NCBI GenBank assembly: GCA_030998225.1
Contig: JAPYXD010000466.1
Coordinates: forward strand, 7,171,001 to 7,235,000
Origin: Diplolepis rosae
Lineage: Eukaryota; Arthropoda; Insecta; Hymenoptera; Diplolepididae
Direction: 5' to 3'
DNA: 64,000 bases
Shown: positions 22,532-33,020 of the stretch, one piece after another
How positions within the stretch are numbered: the first letter of the stretch is position 1
Layout: every line of letters starts with the position of its first letter
Program-made: the position numbers and the translations under genes
Notes under the pieces: model-generated
What the model was told of the DNA's origin: nothing
Seen by the model: the letters and a program-made list of their open reading frames with translations, nothing else
Databases searched by the model: none

Positions 22532-23783
22532 TTTGAAAATCGTTCCCTTTAAGAGAAAAAAGGAAAAGAGGGAAAGAGAAAAGAAAAATGAAAAAGAAAG
22601 TTTTTAACCTTACTAATTTAAAAGAGGTGAGGGTTGTCTTGAAAGGCGATAATATAAGATATCCTACAGTGATTTTATTTAATCGCAATTTCCCAATTGA
22701 TTCTAACGTTTTAATTATAAAAATTCAAAATCTACAAATCTTCAAAATATAAGTTCATTCACTCTCTATTCTCATAATTACGCACAAATCATTCTTTATG
22801 TTCGTATATGACTTGACGGTCACGAAAGGCACCCCTTTTTTTTTCTCTCTTATGGGTGCGTGGACCCCGCGCCGTATGACAACCCCGACTTATGTCGTAA
22901 GAACTCACAGGAAACCCATAAAATCCTGAGAGTAAGTTGCAGCCCTTTTTGTTCAAAATATATAAAATTACAATTAAACGCGGCTATAAAATTCATTCAC
23001 AAAAGGTTTCGTACAATGGTTAAATTCTTAATGCACACGCACATTTATTCTAAATTTTATTTCCTATTAAACATTCGATTATTATGAATATTATATTTTG
23101 GGAAATTGCAATAAGGGAGACACAAAATAAATGGCAAAATTGAGATCCAACGAAAGAGACTTACCGTTCTGCATACAGCACTCAGCATACGAATTAATCC
23201 AATTTATGCACTTTTCACTTTACTATTATTATCGAAAATGCCTTTAAATCACTCCCGCACTAACACTATTTTTCACCACTTTTGTTCCAGGTTCGATGTT
23301 CTGTTCGCGGTCTGCCGGTTTCCTGGTCTCGAAGGTGAATTAGGTCAGGAATTTGACTTCTGGATCCAAATCTTCCTCTGCTCTCCGTGGTCCCGGGGTC
23401 CAACGTTGGATTGCACTTCGAGTACAACCGCACCGAGCGTTGGACTCGCAGGCTTGCGAACCTTTTCTTTCTTTTTTTTTTCTTGAGAATTGCAGTTTAG
23501 AATTATCCTTCTAATATTGTTGTTTAATAATCTCCTTTAAAATTTTTCCAATTTTATTTGCAGGTAGGATCGCCTCTAAGGTGAAGAAGCGGCTGGTCTG
23601 TGATTAATAGAATTTCACGGTTCAAATTGATCTATTATATACTTCATAGGTCCTAGGTGGATTCACGGTTTCACTCCTTTCCACGACACATCTTTAATTT
23701 TTGTGATTATAAATTTATTAAAAGTTCTTACTAATAAGTCGAATTTGATTAATTATTAAGTCATATACATATATTTATATACG

Positions 23784-23821
<38 letters not shown>

Positions 23822-24005
23822 CGTATTTATATGTATTTTTTTATATCAAATAAATTGTCTTTAATTTACACTAGTCCAAAATTTTGTTTGTTTACACCAG
23901 TCCGAAACTTAGTTCACTTAGTTTTTAACTTTCACTCACTATTTGATGGTTTTCTTTTAAAATTCACTTCCGATTTCCGACCGATAAAATAATTATTTTA
24001 AAATA
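22532..24005 (-). other. Leader between gag and 5' LTR, with a CA/TA microsatellite
   Basis: An unusually long untranslated leader (~1.5 kb) of the gypsy element. It has a (CA)n-(TA)n tract at about 23781-23821 and a GC-richer part at 23290-23470. No frame of note. Confidence 0.7.
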
Positions 24006-24022
24006 TCCCACCGCTGTCACCA
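24006..24022 (-). promoter_or_regulatory. Primer binding site
   Basis: On the minus strand TGGTGACAGCGGTGGGA begins 7 bp inside the 5' LTR boundary. TGG pairs with the CCA end of a tRNA, as in Ty3/gypsy elements. I did not assign the tRNA species. Confidence 0.75.
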
Positions 24023-24029
24023 GATAATC

Positions 24030-25044
24030 TGTGATAACCCCCATCGGTCACAATGCCGTTTAAGTTTTGCGCGGGCTTTTTTTTTTTATTTAAATATCCA
24101 TCGGCCGGCTTATGAAAATAAGGACGGAAGATCGTTGTAAGAGCAATTTAATAAAGATTTATTATAAACAAAAGGTTTAAAACTTCGAGAGAACGGACTT
24201 CCTTAGTCGAGAGTTAAGACAAAATTCTGTCGATCAGCTATAGCCGTTCTTGCGTGTTGCTGGGCCCGGTCAAGTTGAAGGCGATGGATCACCCCCGCTA
24301 AGCCAATCGTAATCTCTAAAACCACCCTCTAGAGTTGCGAGTCACGCCTTCAAAAGTTCACTAGAGAGGGAAGGTTGAGAGATGACCATTTCTTTCAATC
24401 TCAAGAGTTTCCAGAGATCCTTAAAACAAAACACCCTTTCCTATTTTTTTTGATAACCGTTGTGTCGAGGCTGTAAAACCCGAGCCCCTTGGTGAGTTAG
24501 GTCAGAACATGCGTTTATCGTAAAAGTCTGAGTGAGGTCTTAGAAAAGCTATAAAATCAAAGACTGTAATTCGAAACGAGAAAGGGACTAGGTTAGTTAA
24601 AGACAGTCTTTCCGGTCATTTTATTATTTAGAAGCTTGAAGAGTGTAAGATTTATATTTTTTCGCATCTCTCGAGCTTCTTTTTATTCTTTTTCGCAGAT
24701 GTTGTTTTCGCTGAATGTAACTTGCCCGTCCACAATAATTATTGACAGTTCGTTTCATCTCTTTTTTTTATAATGCCTAAAGATTTATTTCAGGAATGTC
24801 CTGGACACTCCGTGGGAAAGATACCAAGTCTTATTTCCCAAGAGTAGCCCAGACTAGGCTCGCAGTCTAAAGAAATAGAAAATGTTAACTTAATATAAAT
24901 TCTAACATTAATTTTTATTCTAAAGTCTCCTTAATAGATCTACAATTTTGCCATATGAATATGAATTTGTAAAAGTTCAACTCTACTTCGAATTTAAATT
25001 TATCACGTGATATTAAGAAGTAACGCACGAATGCGATCATCACA
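24030..25044 (-). repeat. 5' LTR of the Ty3/gypsy element (1015 bp)
   Basis: Same ends as 16130-16965. Contains the ~235-bp segment (about 24452-24687, from GATAACCGTTGTG to the T-rich run before CGCAGATGTTG) missing from the 3' LTR. Outside the indels, single-base differences between the LTRs are few. Confidence 0.95.
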
Positions 25045-25724
25045 TTGTGTGGATAGTAACGCTACCAACGGCGTATCATAAAACTACTTTTACTAAAGGG
25101 TTTCAAACAGTCACTTTTCGCGAATGCAAAGGTGTCTCAAGAAGCACATTTGGGTTTGTTGCTGACCAATAACGCATATTTTGCTTATTAACAAAGCCAT
25201 TGAGCCAGAAATGAGCTTCATCGCTGAAGATGATTTTTCGAAGAAATTCTTCATTTTCTTCAAGCTTTGCCAGAGCCCAATTGGAGAAGTTTCGGCGTTT
25301 CAAATGATCAAGTGGCTTTAGTTCTTGAGTCAATTTAATCTTGAAAGCATGTAGGCCAAGATTTTTTGGCATCATACGCCACAGTGTCGTTTGAGCGATG
25401 CCCAATTCTTGAGAACGACGTGGAATCGACTGATTTAGCTAGGGATGTTCGATTCCGATTCGATTCTCAAAAAATTCGATTTCTTGGTAGAACGATTTCG
25501 ATTTTTGAATCGATTATTTGCTGTTCGATTTTCTTGAGAATCGATTCTTTACCCCCTCTCTTTCTTCCTTCTAGATTTTATCCTTTATCAGCAGTCACGA
25601 CCCTATTGATAGAGGGAGAAAGCATGATCTCGTGGGTCGTGTGGTATTTTCCATCTGCATAGAAAGAAGATATTAAAGCACCCAAGGCAGCCATATTTAT
25701 TGATCTAATTAAACCACGTGTTGA

Positions 25725-25870
25725 GGTGTCGTTCCATGTGAGCGCAAAGTGCAAAGCAGAAAACGAACTACCAATTACAGAAAAGCTTAAGATTTCTTTC
25801 TTCTCAAAGGTGTTATGTAATTGGCTTTTCGTTTTCTGCTTTGCACTTTGCGCTCACATAGAACGGCACC
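25725..25870. mobile_element. Hairpin MITE copy 1 (GGTGCCGTTC family)
   Basis: Inverted arms of about 55 bp (CATGTGAGCGCAAAGTGC, AAAGCAGAAAACGAA, CCAATTACA) surround a short loop containing AGATTTCTTTCTTCT. A second copy with the same arms and loop is at 61096-61241. Confidence 0.8.
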
Positions 25871-26273
25871 CTTATGCGAGCATCCGGCATTGTGAGCTAC
25901 GCACAAAGCACAAGCGTGAAACGAGACAATGTAAAATGTAAAAAGTATTTCGAATCCGCAAAAAGTGTAAAATCCTAACAATGCTGAATATCGAAGCCGA
26001 CTTTCACCTGCGCATTTGCAGCAGTTACTATTCTTATACTCTTTGTCAAAATTAGAATGGCAACTATAGGTAATGAATCTAAAAATTTAAAAATTCTTAA
26101 AACTGATTTTGTTTATTTTCCAAATTCTGATCTGATATAAAATTTTCTTTTTTTCAGGTGTAAATGCAGAAGATATTAGTATTGTCTGATCAGTATTATT
26201 GCCAGTAGTGTAGAAAAAACAAATTTTTAATCTCAAAGATTGAAACATGCTTGTGTAACAAATGATTTGTTAA

Positions 26274-26715
26274 GCGTATCCCTGGCGAAAGTATCGGATA
26301 GCAATTCATTTCGAGCCAATAAAAACTATTCCTAAGCATTCCGATGTCTGTATCCGAGCAAATGCGAATCATTCCCAACCAATCTGAAAAACGTTTTGTA
26401 TCTCGTTTGATGAAAAACGGTGAAAGATCGATCCGGCCTAATCCGCTTTAATCCAAAGCAACAATCCGAACCAATCCGAAACCAAATTTTGAATTAGAAT
26501 CAATCCGAATCGAAATTGTCGGATTGTTACTTCAGATTGAATCGGATTAGGTCGGGTCGATTTTTGACCGTTTTTAATCAAACGAGATACAAATCGTTTT
26601 TCAAATTGGTTCGGAATGATTCGCATTGGCTCTGATACAGATATCGGAATGAATCAGAATAGTTCTGATTGGCTCGGAATGAATTCCTATCCGATACTTT
26701 TGGTAGAGATATCGC
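26274..26715. mobile_element. Foldback MITE inside the hAT-type element
   Basis: Arms of ~140 bp (left from GCGTATCCCTGGCGAAAGTA, right to TATCCGATACTTTTGG...ATATCGC) are imperfect reverse complements with a central segment rich in AATCCGAAT-like repeats. It is nested three deep: foldback in hAT in mariner. Confidence 0.75.
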
Positions 26716-27425
26716 TATTATGAATTTATAACTATGAGAAAATAAATATTTTTTACGAATAGATTCTTGGGCTTTCCTTTGGGAAAGACGACTAAACCAA
26801 GGATTGCAAAAGAAATAATTGAGTATCAACAAAAATATTTAGAAGAGAAATACAATAGTTTAAAAAATGTCGATTTTTTACGATCGATTCTTGCAGAATC
26901 GATTCTTTTATTTCGGTTTTTACGTGAATCAATTCTGTTTTATTCGGTTCAGATTCGATTCAAGAATCGATTATTTTTGAAGAATCGAACACCCCTAGAT
27001 TTGGCTCATTTTGAATCGATACACTTACGGCTGCGATTAGTTCTTCGCTTCGAGCAGTACGACGTCTTTTTGGCACCGGAACGTCCAACAGTGTAAATTT
27101 GGTCTCGAATTTACACACTATAGCACACACAGCCTGTCGGGTGGGACGATTATTACGGTTGAAAATTGGTGTAAGCGCTCTTAAAGTTGCGACCACCGAC
27201 TCAGAATTTCGGTAGTAATTTTTAATAATTTACAAACGTTGCTGGTTCGTCAACTTTACCATGATGAAAATGTTGACTTTAACTAACGTTTTGACATTGA
27301 CAGTTCATTAAAAAAGTTTAAGGGTGCGTTCATATAAAGATACGAAATTGTTATGTCCCTATTAGAAAACCCTTTATATTTTCCTGTAACATTAATTGGA
27401 ATAATAATACCAATATATATATATA

Positions 27426-30312
27426 CAGAGTGGGTACGAGTGGGGTGCAGATAGAGTTCTGAGTCGGTTATATTACATTGAGAACGGTAACGAGAATGAG
27501 AATATTACCGAGAATATAACCGGCAGATAAATTCTCTTAAAATTTATGAGAATTTTCTCATTTTGACTTTTTAAATGTTTTAAACAATCAGAATCAATTA
27601 TTTATTGCATATAAAATTATAGTTCAATATTTCAAACATATTCTGATTGTATATGATAAGCGTCTGTCGAAATTTAATAAATATCATAATCACAACACGT
27701 CGTTTGCCTGTTACCGGTGGTTGCCTGGTCTGCAAGTACTTATCACGAAAAGTTGATCCTAATGAGACTGAATGAGACAAAGCGAAGGATATCAAATGCA
27801 ATGGAAACATTAGTTTATTTAATTAGAATACACTACCGGTCAAAATAGGGGGACCACGTGTTTTTCGATGATTACTTAAATTATCTTAATTTTAATTTTG
27901 TGAGTGATGAAATTTGCTCTCATTATGAATTGAATGCCATCAAAATTCTCTATAAAATGAGTCCAGAATGAAGTTGTTTTGTTAAATTTTGAAGAAGGTA
28001 TAGCAAAAAAAATCTAGATTTCAATGTTTTCTTAAATTTTAAAAAACTTTCAAAATAATCAACATTTATCAATGTTCTTGGGCTTATTTTAAAGCTAAGA
28101 TTCTTCCAAATCGCAGTAAATTGTCATTATAAATGTATAATTTTTTTCTTGCACTATGCAAAAAGTTAAAATTGTAACAAAAACGAAGGGAAAATTCGAA
28201 AACATTCCATCTGCAGGGAAATCATAATAAAAATCATATAAATATATGTTTGAAGGGAGTCCCTAGCGAACTGGTTGAACGGTAGCTTTACGCTGTACCG
28301 TAAAGCTATCGTAAAGCTATCGTAAAGTAGCATTATAACTCATGAATGAGGCAAAATAAAAATTCAAAATGTTTTCATCCTTATTCTACGTTGAAAATAA
28401 CGTTAACTGGTAATTGAAATATGCAATAATTTTATTTATTTACGCTAAAAATTAAAAACATAATACCTGTCATTGAAGGCAGTACAGTGGTTCACCTTTT
28501 GTGGAACTTCTCCGTTAAAGTTGACCATTGGTTGGAGTGAGACACAACTATACTTTCATCTCACTCTAACAAATATTCAATCCTGACGGTGAAGACATGG
28601 AAAGTGATGAACCACTGCACTGCCTTGAATGACAGGTATTATGTGTTTTTCAATTTTTAGCGTAAAATATACAAAATTATTACATATTTCAATTACCAGT
28701 TAACGTTATTTTCAACGTAGAATAAGGATAAAAACATTTTGAATGTTTATTTTGCCTCATTCATGAGTTATAATGCTACTTTACGATAACTTTACGATAG
28801 CTTTACGGTACAGCGTAAAGCTGCCGTTCAGCCAGTTCGCTAGGGGTACTATAGAAAATTCATGATTATATGTTTTATATACCTTATAAAAATGTTTTTC
28901 TTAGCAAAAGCAATATTGGAATTTTTCCAATTTTTTTATTCGAACTTTAACCTAGTGCACTGTGCAAGAAAAAAATTATTGGATTTCCATGAATCATGGC
29001 TTATTCTTTTGGGGAAAAGATTCTCTATAACTCTACTGTTTCCAATTTTAAAAGTACAGTTTTCTGTTATTAAAAGCGTTGAAGCAATTTTTCAAAAAGA
29101 ATTTTTTTTCAAAATAGCTATATTTGAAGATTTTCCACTTATTTTCAAACTGGGAAACAGTAGGGTTATAGAGAATATTTTCCCTGGTAAAATAGGCCAT
29201 GATTTATGAAAATTCAATTATTTTCAAAAAATTGATAAGAAGGTTTAGTAAGGAAAGATTCTATTACAACAAATAATGTTAAAAGTATTATTTTTCGTGA
29301 TTTTTAAATTTTCTCCATAAGAAATAATTTTTTCTGTTTCATATGAAACGACTAATGATATCATTTCAAGTCTAAAAATCATAAAAGAACTTTTTTCTTC
29401 AGAGGCCTGTTTCTTGGCACGACAACTACCTTAATGATAATATGTTAGCCTCATATTTTTCGACAACGATAGGTACATACTTAGGAATAGGTAGAGAATA
29501 GGTATAAGTGATATTAATATTTTTTTACTAAAGTTGCATTCTCAAAAGTTTTTATACTACGATTTAAGCGTTTATAAAGGTCAAAAGTTAAATATTTTTT
29601 TTTAAATGTAGCTTAAGCTATATTACTCTATATTTTACATGCTAGGTCTTAAAAAGTTGAACAGTATTGAGGAAAATGAAAACAAAAGGCTGAAAATGAT
29701 TACTAAGATTCTCAAGCTCATTAAAGTAATGTGTTTTACATAATTAAAATATAATAATGTACTATTTTGTTCTAATAAAAATTGTTTAAAAAATTTCATG
29801 CAAATAAGACGTTTAATTTACTGAAGAAATTAATATAATTCATTGAAATTTTTATAATTATGGAGATAATGTTAATTTAAAATCTTTAGTATTAAATTCA
29901 AAGTGAACATAACCTAAAATTTTGAGCGGTGAAAAGTTTTAATATCTTGAGAGTAAAACAATTTCAAGGTTCTTTTTCATTTCAAACACATGTACACAAT
30001 CAAATGCCTCTTATTTAATAACAAACATGTTTTCAAAATTGACAAGTACACATAAATTGATATTTAAAAGATAAATTCTCCAAATTCTCTTTATATTCTC
30101 TTATATTCTTTAAATTCTGTAATATTCTCAGTTATATTCCACCAACTTAAATTCTCGAGCATTTAAGAACTCTAGTTGCAGAATAGGAATATACTGTTAA
30201 GACTTTAGTATACTGTGTATAATCTGTTTTACCGACTGAGAAAAATGCATTGTATGCTAATCTATTTTATATTATACAATTCCTATTCTGCAATCCACTC
30301 GTGCCCACCCTG
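27426..30312. mobile_element. Possible 2.9-kb TIR element, TATA target duplication
   Basis: The left end CAGAGTGGGTACGAGTGG and right end CCACTCGTGCCCACCCTG are inverted repeats with a few differences. TATA flanks both sides. The interior has no recognisable transposase. It encloses a partial TIR-like motif CACTACCGGTCAAAA at 27829 and the foldback at 28261-28845. Further inward, sequences with repeated GAGAAT/ATTCTC motifs at 27480-27560 and 30060-30160 pair loosely. The call depends on the two ends belonging to one element. Confidence 0.55.
28261..28845. mobile_element. Foldback element, 585 bp, almost fully palindromic
   Basis: CCCTAGCGAACTGGTTGAAC at the left is matched by GCCAGTTCGCTAGGG at the right. 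The arms extend about 230 bp each (through TTACGGTACAGCGTAAAG and CCAGTTAACGTTATTTTCAA), with a unique middle holding GAGTGAGACACAACTATACT. The middle has a relative at 15478-15592. Target duplication not clear. Confidence 0.85.
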
Positions 30313-30891
30313 TATACAACCAGAATTTTTTAACCACAATAAGTAAACAGTTTTTCTGGTGAAATTAACTAAAAGTTTAGTCATTTTAACCGGAAATTTT
30401 TTAACCGGTTACCTTTAGTAAATTTAATCGAACCTCTTTTCTGAGTGAGAATTTGTTATATAAAATTTGTTATATTCTTGCTTATAAATATGTTGTAATT
30501 TTGTTCTCGTCGGTGTAAAATTTGATGAATATTTCTTCAAAATATAATAAATTCCATAAATAATAGTTTTGAGATATTAATGAAATTGTTATTTATTTTC
30601 ATGAATAATCGTTCTGAAATATTATAGAAATTGTTATTTATTGTAATCGTGAGATATATTTCAGTATAAAATATATGCATAACGATTTTATTCAATTTTT
30701 AACGTCCATAGATGCTCCAGGTAATTGACATGAATTATTCCGCGCACTTCAACTTATCATATTTTCGAATACACGGTATAGAAAATGCTGAAAATCAGTA
30801 TAAATATACATTAAACAATAACAATCAACTTCCCCGTGAAAATTTGAGTGCAGGTAAATAGTTTGTTAATGTTTTTTAAACGTAAAGATAC
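30313..30891. other. AT-rich intergenic DNA, nothing recognisable
   Basis: Stop-rich in all frames. Ends in the AAAGATAC target sequence of the next element. Confidence 0.5.
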
Positions 30892-32739
30892 CAGGCTGCT
30901 CAGAACAGAAACGGCAAGCTCACTAACACGGAGACCGTCCTGTAGGTGTGTTCCCCACCATGTTTTCATGCGGGGGCATACACAATCTAGAGTTCCGTGT
31001 CGGTGTGTATCTTCTACTTCACTTCGGGACTTCGGTTTCACGTTAATAAAATATCAACTCGAAATTGAAAATTGTTTCTCTTGAGTTCTTGCGAAAAAGG
31101 CGCGAAGCAGACGAAAATTTAATACTTATAAAATATGTAGTTGAAGAAAGAACACTTCTTTTTGCGATATTTTGGGTATAATCTGCTTGAAATATATATC
31201 TAAGAGACTTTGATTAAAGTTAAAGATTAAAAGTATTAAAGAAAATATCAAGAAAATATAAACATAAATTTTAACCTTAAAATTTAACATTTTTAGTTTT
31301 ATGTTAGAAATATTTTTATGTCACGTTTTTGTAGCCTAAACACAGATGTTTCATTCGAAAAATGAAATGATTTACGAAAAGGATGAATTTTCCAATTGAA
31401 ATACATAAATCTAAAAAGCAATTAATGTGTTCAATCTTATCTTGATATGAACCTATAAACAAATATTGTCTTCAAATTTTATATAAATTTTTTTTTAAGT
31501 ATTTAAATCTTGTTACAATTTTAAAAGATCTCATGGGTGTTTTTTAGACGAATTTTCTGCAAATTTAAGAAAAAAAGTATTATCTTTCAAATAAAATACT
31601 TTGTCATTTTTTATTTTCCTATTCTTCTGGATTCGTAAAAGGATTTGAATACTAAACGAAGAATTTTGAAATAAAATTCAAGGTTAATTGTTAAATGCCG
31701 AAAGTTTTATATGAAGAGATTACAAAATTTAGAAATTTAGATTTACATTTTAAACTCAAATGCTATGTTCATATTTTCTTAACAGAAAATAGTTCTCTGA
31801 ATGCAACTTTATAGATTTACTGGATTAGTAAAAATTGTGGGAATATTACATTTCTGATTTTAGCTTTGATTTATAAAGCTTTTTAAGTGGTATTTCCTGT
31901 TGGCCTATAATCCATCCTTAAATAAATTTACAATGATAAGAAACTAAGGAAAAATAAAATAAATTTGGGGTGCTTAATTGACATGAGTCCCCATGCCTCT
32001 CACATAACTTTTTATACATGCTTAATATTCTAAAATTCAATTAACAATATCAAAAACACTTTTTTTCTTAAATTTGCAGAAAATTCGTCTAAAAAACACC
32101 CATGAGATCTTTTAAAATTGTAACAAGATTTAAATACTTAAAAAAAAATTTATATAAAATTTGAAGACAATATTTGTTTATAGGTTCATATCAAGATAAG
32201 ATTGAACACATTAATTGCTTTTTAGATTTATGTATTTCAATTGGAAAATTCATCCTTTTCGTAAATCATTTCATTTTTCGAATGAAACATCTGTGTTTAG
32301 GCTACAAAAACGTGACATAAAAATATTTCTAACATAAAACTAAAAATGTTAAATTTTAAGGTTAAAATTTATGTTTATATTTTCTTGATATTTTCTTTTA
32401 TACTTTTAATCGTTAACTTTAATCAAAGTCTCTTAGATATATATTTCAAGCAGATTATACCCAAAATATCGCAAAAAGAAGTGTTCTTTCTTCAACTACA
32501 TATTTTATAAGTGTTAAATTTTCGCCTTCTTCGCGCCTTTTTCGCAAGAACTCAAGAGAAACAATTCTCAAATTGAGAATTGATATTTTATTAACGTGAA
32601 ACCGAAGTGAAGTAGAAGATACACGCCGACACGGAACTCTAGATTGTGTATGCCCCCACATGAAAACATGGTGGGGAACACAGACCTACTGGACGGTCTC
32701 CGTGTTAGTGGGCTTGCCGTTTCTGTTCTGAGAAGCCTG
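30892..32739. mobile_element. Long-arm foldback transposon, 1848 bp, perfect 8-bp TSD AAAGATAC
   Basis: CAGGCTGCTCAGAACAG at the left and CTGTTCTGAGAAGCCTG at the right begin inverted arms of ~680 bp (30892-31578 and about 32061-32739). They are over 90% alike by eye and surround a 480-bp unique centre. AAAGATAC flanks both sides exactly (30884-30891 and 32740-32747). The 8-bp duplication and CAGGC end fit a hAT-type foldback. No protein is encoded; the small open frames near each end (30848-31084, 32455-32661) are the same arm read in mirror image. Confidence 0.93.
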
Positions 32740-32785
32740 AAAGATACTCGAGCACGCTCGAGTGTATCAAGAGACTATTGCATAT

Positions 32786-32947
32786 CAGTGATCCCAGAAC
32801 GTGGGAGCTGGCGGCCCCCACCATAGATGCCACGAGCTCATTGTGTCTTCCTCACTCAACCAACCTATGGCAGTCGAGCGAGGAAGAAGCCATGAGCTGG
32901 TGGGGTCTATGGTGGGGGCCGCCAGCTCCCATGTTCTGGGATCACTG
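32786..32947. mobile_element. hAT-type MITE copy 1 (162 bp), perfect TSD TTGCATAT
   Basis: It starts CAGTGATCCCAGAACGTGGG and ends with the reverse complement. TTGCATAT flanks both ends (32778-32785 and 32948-32955). Inverted arms of ~42 bp include GGCGGCCCCCACCATAG, GC-rich against an AT-rich background. The same family is at 44696-44863. It lies 73 bp beyond the predicted stop of the gene at 33021-34710. Confidence 0.95.
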
Positions 32948-33020
32948 TTGCATATGTTCAGTGGCACTTAAGCGCGCGAAAGGAGTTCAATTTGATTAAA
33001 ATTAAATCAACCTGAATTAA

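Larger units (their letters stand above)
16130..25044 (-). mobile_element. Full-length Ty3/gypsy LTR retrotransposon, 8.9 kb, TSD TTGT
   Basis: Two LTRs in direct orientation (16130-16965 and 24030-25044) start TGTGATAACC and end ATCATCACA. Both flanks carry TTGT (16126-16129 and 25045-25048), a 4-bp duplication. Read on the minus strand the order is 5' LTR, primer binding site, leader, gag, protease-RT, RNase H, integrase with GPY/F tail, polypurine tract, 3' LTR. This is the Ty3/gypsy order with integrase downstream of RT. There is no env: only ~460 bp of AT-rich sequence lies between integrase and the 3' LTR. In-frame stops at 21461, 19854 and 17713 and a rearrangement between RNase H and integrase mean this copy is not functional. 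Confidence 0.97.
25440..26997. mobile_element. hAT-type non-autonomous element inserted in the mariner transposase, 8-bp TSD
   Basis: It begins TAGGGATGTTCGATTC and ends GAATCGAACACCCCTA. The flanking 8 bp are GATTTAGC (25432-25439) and GATTTGGC (26998-27005), one mismatch. TAGGGGTG-type ends with 8-bp duplications are characteristic of hAT transposons. No transposase frame is visible. The ends are rich in GATTC/GAATC subrepeats. Two further hairpin elements sit inside (25725-25870 and 26274-26715). Confidence 0.88.
25096..27374 (-). mobile_element. Tc1/mariner-superfamily element split by a hAT-type insertion
   Basis: Read on the minus strand, the N-terminal part of a mariner-like transposase is at about 27265-27006 ('ALTPIFNRNNRPTRQAV', 'KRRRTARSEELIAAV'), with a stop near its start. 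The rest is at 25439-25103 ('PKNLGLHAFKIKLTQELK', 'KIIFSDEAHFWLNG'). SDEAHF holds the second catalytic Asp. The frame ends at 'HSRKVTV' and runs straight into a terminal motif CTTT, so the C-terminal third is deleted. The ends are AAGGGTTT (25096) and AAACCCTT (27374), each next to TA. A sister copy starts at 63496. Confidence 0.88.

Noticed and set aside
28862..29209. 115-codon frame starting MIICFIYLIKMFF
   Set aside because: Phe/Ile/Leu-rich translation of AT-rich DNA with an internal hairpin; not protein-like.
32778..32999. Short frames in the hAT MITEs (32778-32999, 44633-44916)
   Set aside because: They translate the GC-rich inverted arms and appear in both strands of each hairpin.
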